Assembly: GCA_964343345.1 (NCBI GenBank)
Contig: CAYFJE010000046.1
Coordinates: forward strand, 1-8,791
Reading direction: 5' to 3'
From: UBA6624 sp964343345 [NCBI: uncultured bacterium]
Lineage (GTDB): Bacteria; UBP7; UBA6624
DNA length: 8,791 bases
This document shows, one piece after another, positions 6,917 to 8,791 of the stretch; the first letter of the stretch is position 1; each line of letters begins with the position of its first letter. Both the position numbers and the translations under genes were made by a program. The notes beneath the pieces were generated by a model. It saw nothing but the letters and a program-made list of their open reading frames with translations. It was not told the DNA's origin and ran no database searches.

Positions 6917-7639
6917 TCAGCAATCCTTCTCTTTGTTTAAAAACCTTTCTTTCAAAGTCAACAAAAGCAACATCCAAAAAGCCTCTTGTGCATGCTTTGC
7001 ACTCATTTTGCTCTGGCCCTTCGTTCTTTCTATAAATATTATCGGCAATTCATGAACTCTAAAACCTGCTCTCACAGAACGCCATTTATATTCAATTAAA
7101 TAGCCATACCCTTGAGTCTGGATGGCACATAAATTTAAGTTTAAAGGAACATCGATTTTCATAGCCATGAAACCACTTGTTAAATCATTCACTTCTAATC
7201 TCAACATTTTCTTTGCCAAAAAATTGGCGAAAAGAGAAATTGCAATTCTCTGAATTGGCCAATTAACAACACTCACCCCATTCGTATACCTTGAACCAAC
7301 AACTAAATCATTATTTTTCAACATTCCTATCATCTCTGGTATATGTTTTGGAGAATGAGAACCATCAGCATCCATTGTGACAATGTTCTCATAGCCTTTT
7401 TTAATCGCAAATCTGAATCCATCCATTTCCGAATTTGCAAAAGACCTTCTATCTTCTCTAACAAAGATGTTCAATCTTTTGTCTTTTATCGATTTTTTTA
7501 TATTTTGAACAGTGCCATCTTCAGACCTGTCATCAACAACCAAGACATCCAAGCCTTTTATTTTTAAAATTTTTTTTATAAGAGAGGGGGCCGTTTCGAA
7601 CTCATTGAAACAAGGAAGAATAACTAAAGTTTTATTCAT
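6917..7639 (-). CDS. Polyprenol-phosphate mannosyltransferase-like GT2 enzyme (DPM1/Ppm1 family)
   Basis: This 240-residue GT-A enzyme of family GT2 is likely to move a hexose, typically mannose, from its nucleotide donor to polyprenyl phosphate at the inner face of the membrane. Diagnostic motifs are LVILPCFNE (5-13), VVDDRSEDGT (34-43), the metal-binding DAD in MDADGSHSP (89-97), VVGSRY (113-118), DLTSGFMAM (152-160), and GFRVHELPIIFIERTKGQSK (192-211), close to the family's conserved end. Length fits the short form without membrane anchor, although the C-terminal segment FWMLLLLTL may touch the membrane. The start overlaps the transporter stop by 8 nt, with AGGG nine nt upstream of the ATG. 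Sugar specificity cannot be fixed from sequence; glucose is an alternative. It could feed the GT-C transferase at 2738-4153. Confidence 0.9.
   Translation of the reverse strand: MNKTLVILPCFNEFETAPSLIKKILKIKGLDVLVVDDRSEDGTVQNIKKSIKDKRLNIFVREDRRSFANSEMDGFRFAIKKGYENIVTMDADGSHSPKHIPEMIGMLKNNDLVVGSRYTNGVSVVNWPIQRIAISLFANFLAKKMLRLEVNDLTSGFMAMKIDVPLNLNLCAIQTQGYGYLIEYKWRSVRAGFRVHELPIIFIERTKGQSKMSAKHAQEAFWMLLLLTLKERFLNKEKDC
6924..6930 (-). promoter_or_regulatory. Shine-Dalgarno site supporting a TTG start
   Basis: The minus strand reads AGAAGGA, ending 8 nt before the TTG at 6915-6913. It lies inside the last codons of the upstream GT2 gene, whose TGA (6919-6917) is separated from the TTG by one nucleotide. 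This is one of the few strong ribosome-binding sites in the window, and it decides the start of the 921-residue protein. The arrangement is compatible with translational coupling. Confidence 0.7.
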
Positions 7640-8522
7640 TTTCTAATACCCTACTCTTAATTTTAAATTCTTCTTTGAGAACTATGAAAATTGATATTCC
7701 AATAACCAAAACACCTAGCCATTTTTCAAAAGGAACAAAATCACTCATTAAAAAAATTCCAAAAAATATTGCAAATGGAGCTTCTAAAGTTAATAAAATT
7801 GCACTCGTCTCATAAGATAAAATCCTCTGTGCCCAAACCTGTAAAACAAAAGTAAGAGCACTTACAAAAACACCTAGAAAAATCAAAGGAATCCAATTTT
7901 CATAACCAGGAAAAACAATAGAACCTTGAAAAAACAAACCCGAAAGGAAGCCAAAGAAAAAAATTGTAAACATTTGTACTGAAGTAAAATGAAAAATATT
8001 ATGTAGTTTAGATGTTTTTGAAATATAAACAATATGAGCAGCATATGCAAAAGCGCAACCCAGAGTCAAAAAATCTCCTTTATTTGAAAATAAATTTTCA
8101 AAATTGAAACCTTCTGCTATAACAAGAAACAATCCAAAAAATGCAATTAGACATGCAAAAAAATTCTTTTTACTAAAACTCTTCCTGTCTGAGAGAAATG
8201 CAATCAAAGGTGTAAAAACAACATATGCGACGGTGATTATTCCAGAATTTGTTACACTTGTGTACTTCAACCCAAAAGTCTGAAAAACATACCCTAAAAA
8301 CAAAAAAGACCCGGCGATACAACCATGTAACCAAACTTTCTTTCCAGAAGGTAATCCATAAAAAATAGACAAAACCAGAAAAGCAATTAAAAATCTCCAA
8401 AACAAAAGATCTAAAACAGGGAAAAAATCTAGCTCATTTTTCATCACGACAAATGCATAACCCCAAATGAGACCTACCAAAACAAGTGCAGACGAAGCTC
8501 GAGTTCTGATATCAGACAACAT
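7632..8522 (-). CDS. EamA/DMT-superfamily transporter
   Basis: This 296-residue inner-membrane protein has about ten hydrophobic segments arranged as two EamA repeats (residues ~12-137 and ~150-283). Family-typical features are WGYAFVVMK in helix 1 (20-28), FWRFLIAFLVL (41-51), LKYTSVTNSGIITVAYVVFTP ahead of helix 4 (within 85-105), and in the second repeat AQRILSYETSAILLTLEAPF (231-250). DMT members export or exchange small metabolites such as amino acids, and no motif here names the substrate. The chosen ATG places the first helix just after a short basic segment; no Shine-Dalgarno precedes it. It lies 35 nt after the EF-G stop and overlaps the GT2 start by 8 nt, so it is probably the first gene of a three-gene unit or a read-through continuation of the EF-G transcript. 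Confidence 0.92.
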   Translation of the reverse strand: MLSDIRTRASSALVLVGLIWGYAFVVMKNELDFFPVLDLLFWRFLIAFLVLSIFYGLPSGKKVWLHGCIAGSFLFLGYVFQTFGLKYTSVTNSGIITVAYVVFTPLIAFLSDRKSFSKKNFFACLIAFFGLFLVIAEGFNFENLFSNKGDFLTLGCAFAYAAHIVYISKTSKLHNIFHFTSVQMFTIFFFGFLSGLFFQGSIVFPGYENWIPLIFLGVFVSALTFVLQVWAQRILSYETSAILLTLEAPFAIFFGIFLMSDFVPFEKWLGVLVIGISIFIVLKEEFKIKSRVLENE

Positions 8523-8557
8523 AGAGATTAGTCTATATTTAAATACTTTTAATTGAG

Positions 8558-8791
8558 TTAATTTCCTGAATGTGAAATTTTCTCTTTGATATGTTCGGGC
8601 ACTTTTTGATATTTTAAAAATTCCATGCTTGAAGTTCCTGTTCCACTCGTCACATTTCTTAAAACAGTAGTGTAGCCAAAAGTTTCAGAAAGAGGCAAAT
8701 GAACCTTAATTACTCTTGTTCCATCATCTAAGATTTTTGTATCGTAAACCATCCCTCTTCTCTTTTCTAAATCGCCAAGTACAACACCAAC
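8558..8791 (-). CDS. fusA: Elongation factor G, C-terminal fragment (domain V); 5' end outside window
   Basis: The frame is open to the right edge and gives 77 residues ending at TAA (8560-8558). VLGDLEKRRGMV, then VHLPLSETFGYTTVLRN and SSMEFLKYQKVP are the conserved core and tail of EF-G domain V, the ribosome-contacting C-terminal domain of the translocation GTPase. The usual TQGRG-type segment reads TSGTG here, so the well-conserved Arg is replaced by Thr. The sequence is bacterial in type, not archaeal EF-2. An internal ATG (8752) is not a start. The gene is not followed by tuf, unlike a classic str operon; the next gene is a transporter. EF-G paralogues exist in many bacteria, so the fusA symbol is tentative. 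Confidence 0.88.
   Translation of the reverse strand, partial: VGVVLGDLEKRRGMVYDTKILDDGTRVIKVHLPLSETFGYTTVLRNVTSGTGTSSMEFLKYQKVPEHIKEKISHSGN

Noticed and set aside
6897-6919. Possible UGA-to-glycine recoding, considered because of the low G+C and small-genome look
   Set aside because: The TGA at 6917-6919 ends a full-length GT2 enzyme and is followed after one nt by a start with a good Shine-Dalgarno. Read-through would add only six residues, and no gene in the window is interrupted by an in-frame TGA.
8173-8400. Minus-strand open frame of 75 codons inside the transporter
   Set aside because: It is an alternative frame of the EamA gene, whose own frame shows clear family motifs throughout.
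8523-8557. Terminator or promoter between EF-G and the transporter, including the palindrome TATTTAAATA at 8536-8545
   Set aside because: There is no G+C-rich hairpin with a T tract and no -35/-10 pair with acceptable spacing; a short A/T palindrome is expected by chance in DNA this A+T-rich.

Overview
The window is A+T-rich bacterial DNA (roughly one third G+C by eye) with densely packed genes, 1- to 35-nt junctions, few Shine-Dalgarno sites and many A or T homopolymers. The EF-G C-terminus, the lipoprotein signal and the tRNA-Gln are bacterial in character. I cannot assign a phylum. The insertion-bearing cyclophilin resembles proteins I recall from candidate phyla such as Patescibacteria or Omnitrophota, but that is a weak, memory-based hint. 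Stop codons used are TAA, TAG and one TGA, so nothing points to a recoded genetic code.

Right block, minus strand, read from 8791 down to 4150: the C-terminal end of an elongation factor G gene (domain V; its 5' end lies outside the window), then after 35 nt an EamA/DMT-family transporter, which overlaps by 8 nt a polyprenol-phosphate mannosyltransferase-like GT2 enzyme. One nt after that comes a 921-residue signalling-type protein with a degenerate class III cyclase-like domain, a STAND/NB-ARC-type ATPase and TPR repeats. The last three genes look like one operon.

Centre, plus strand, 2738-4153: a multi-spanning GT-C (GT39/ArnT-like) glycosyltransferase. Its stop codon overlaps that of the 921-residue protein tail to tail, and it diverges from the cyclophilin genes across 32 bp. 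GT-C enzymes take sugars from polyprenyl-phosphate carriers and GT2 enzymes of the type encoded at 6917-7639 make such carriers, so the two may work in one envelope glycosylation route. That link is inference.

Left block, minus strand, 2705 down to 170: an exported 507-residue protein with a central cyclophilin domain between two regions I do not recognise, a predicted lipoprotein cyclophilin with a long helical insertion inside the fold, and 13 nt later a tRNA-Gln(CUG). The first 169 nt hold no securely supported gene.

No mobile element, CRISPR array or clear phage signal was seen. The parts most worth a second look are the 921-residue cyclase-like/STAND/TPR protein and the tandem pair of divergent exported cyclophilins.
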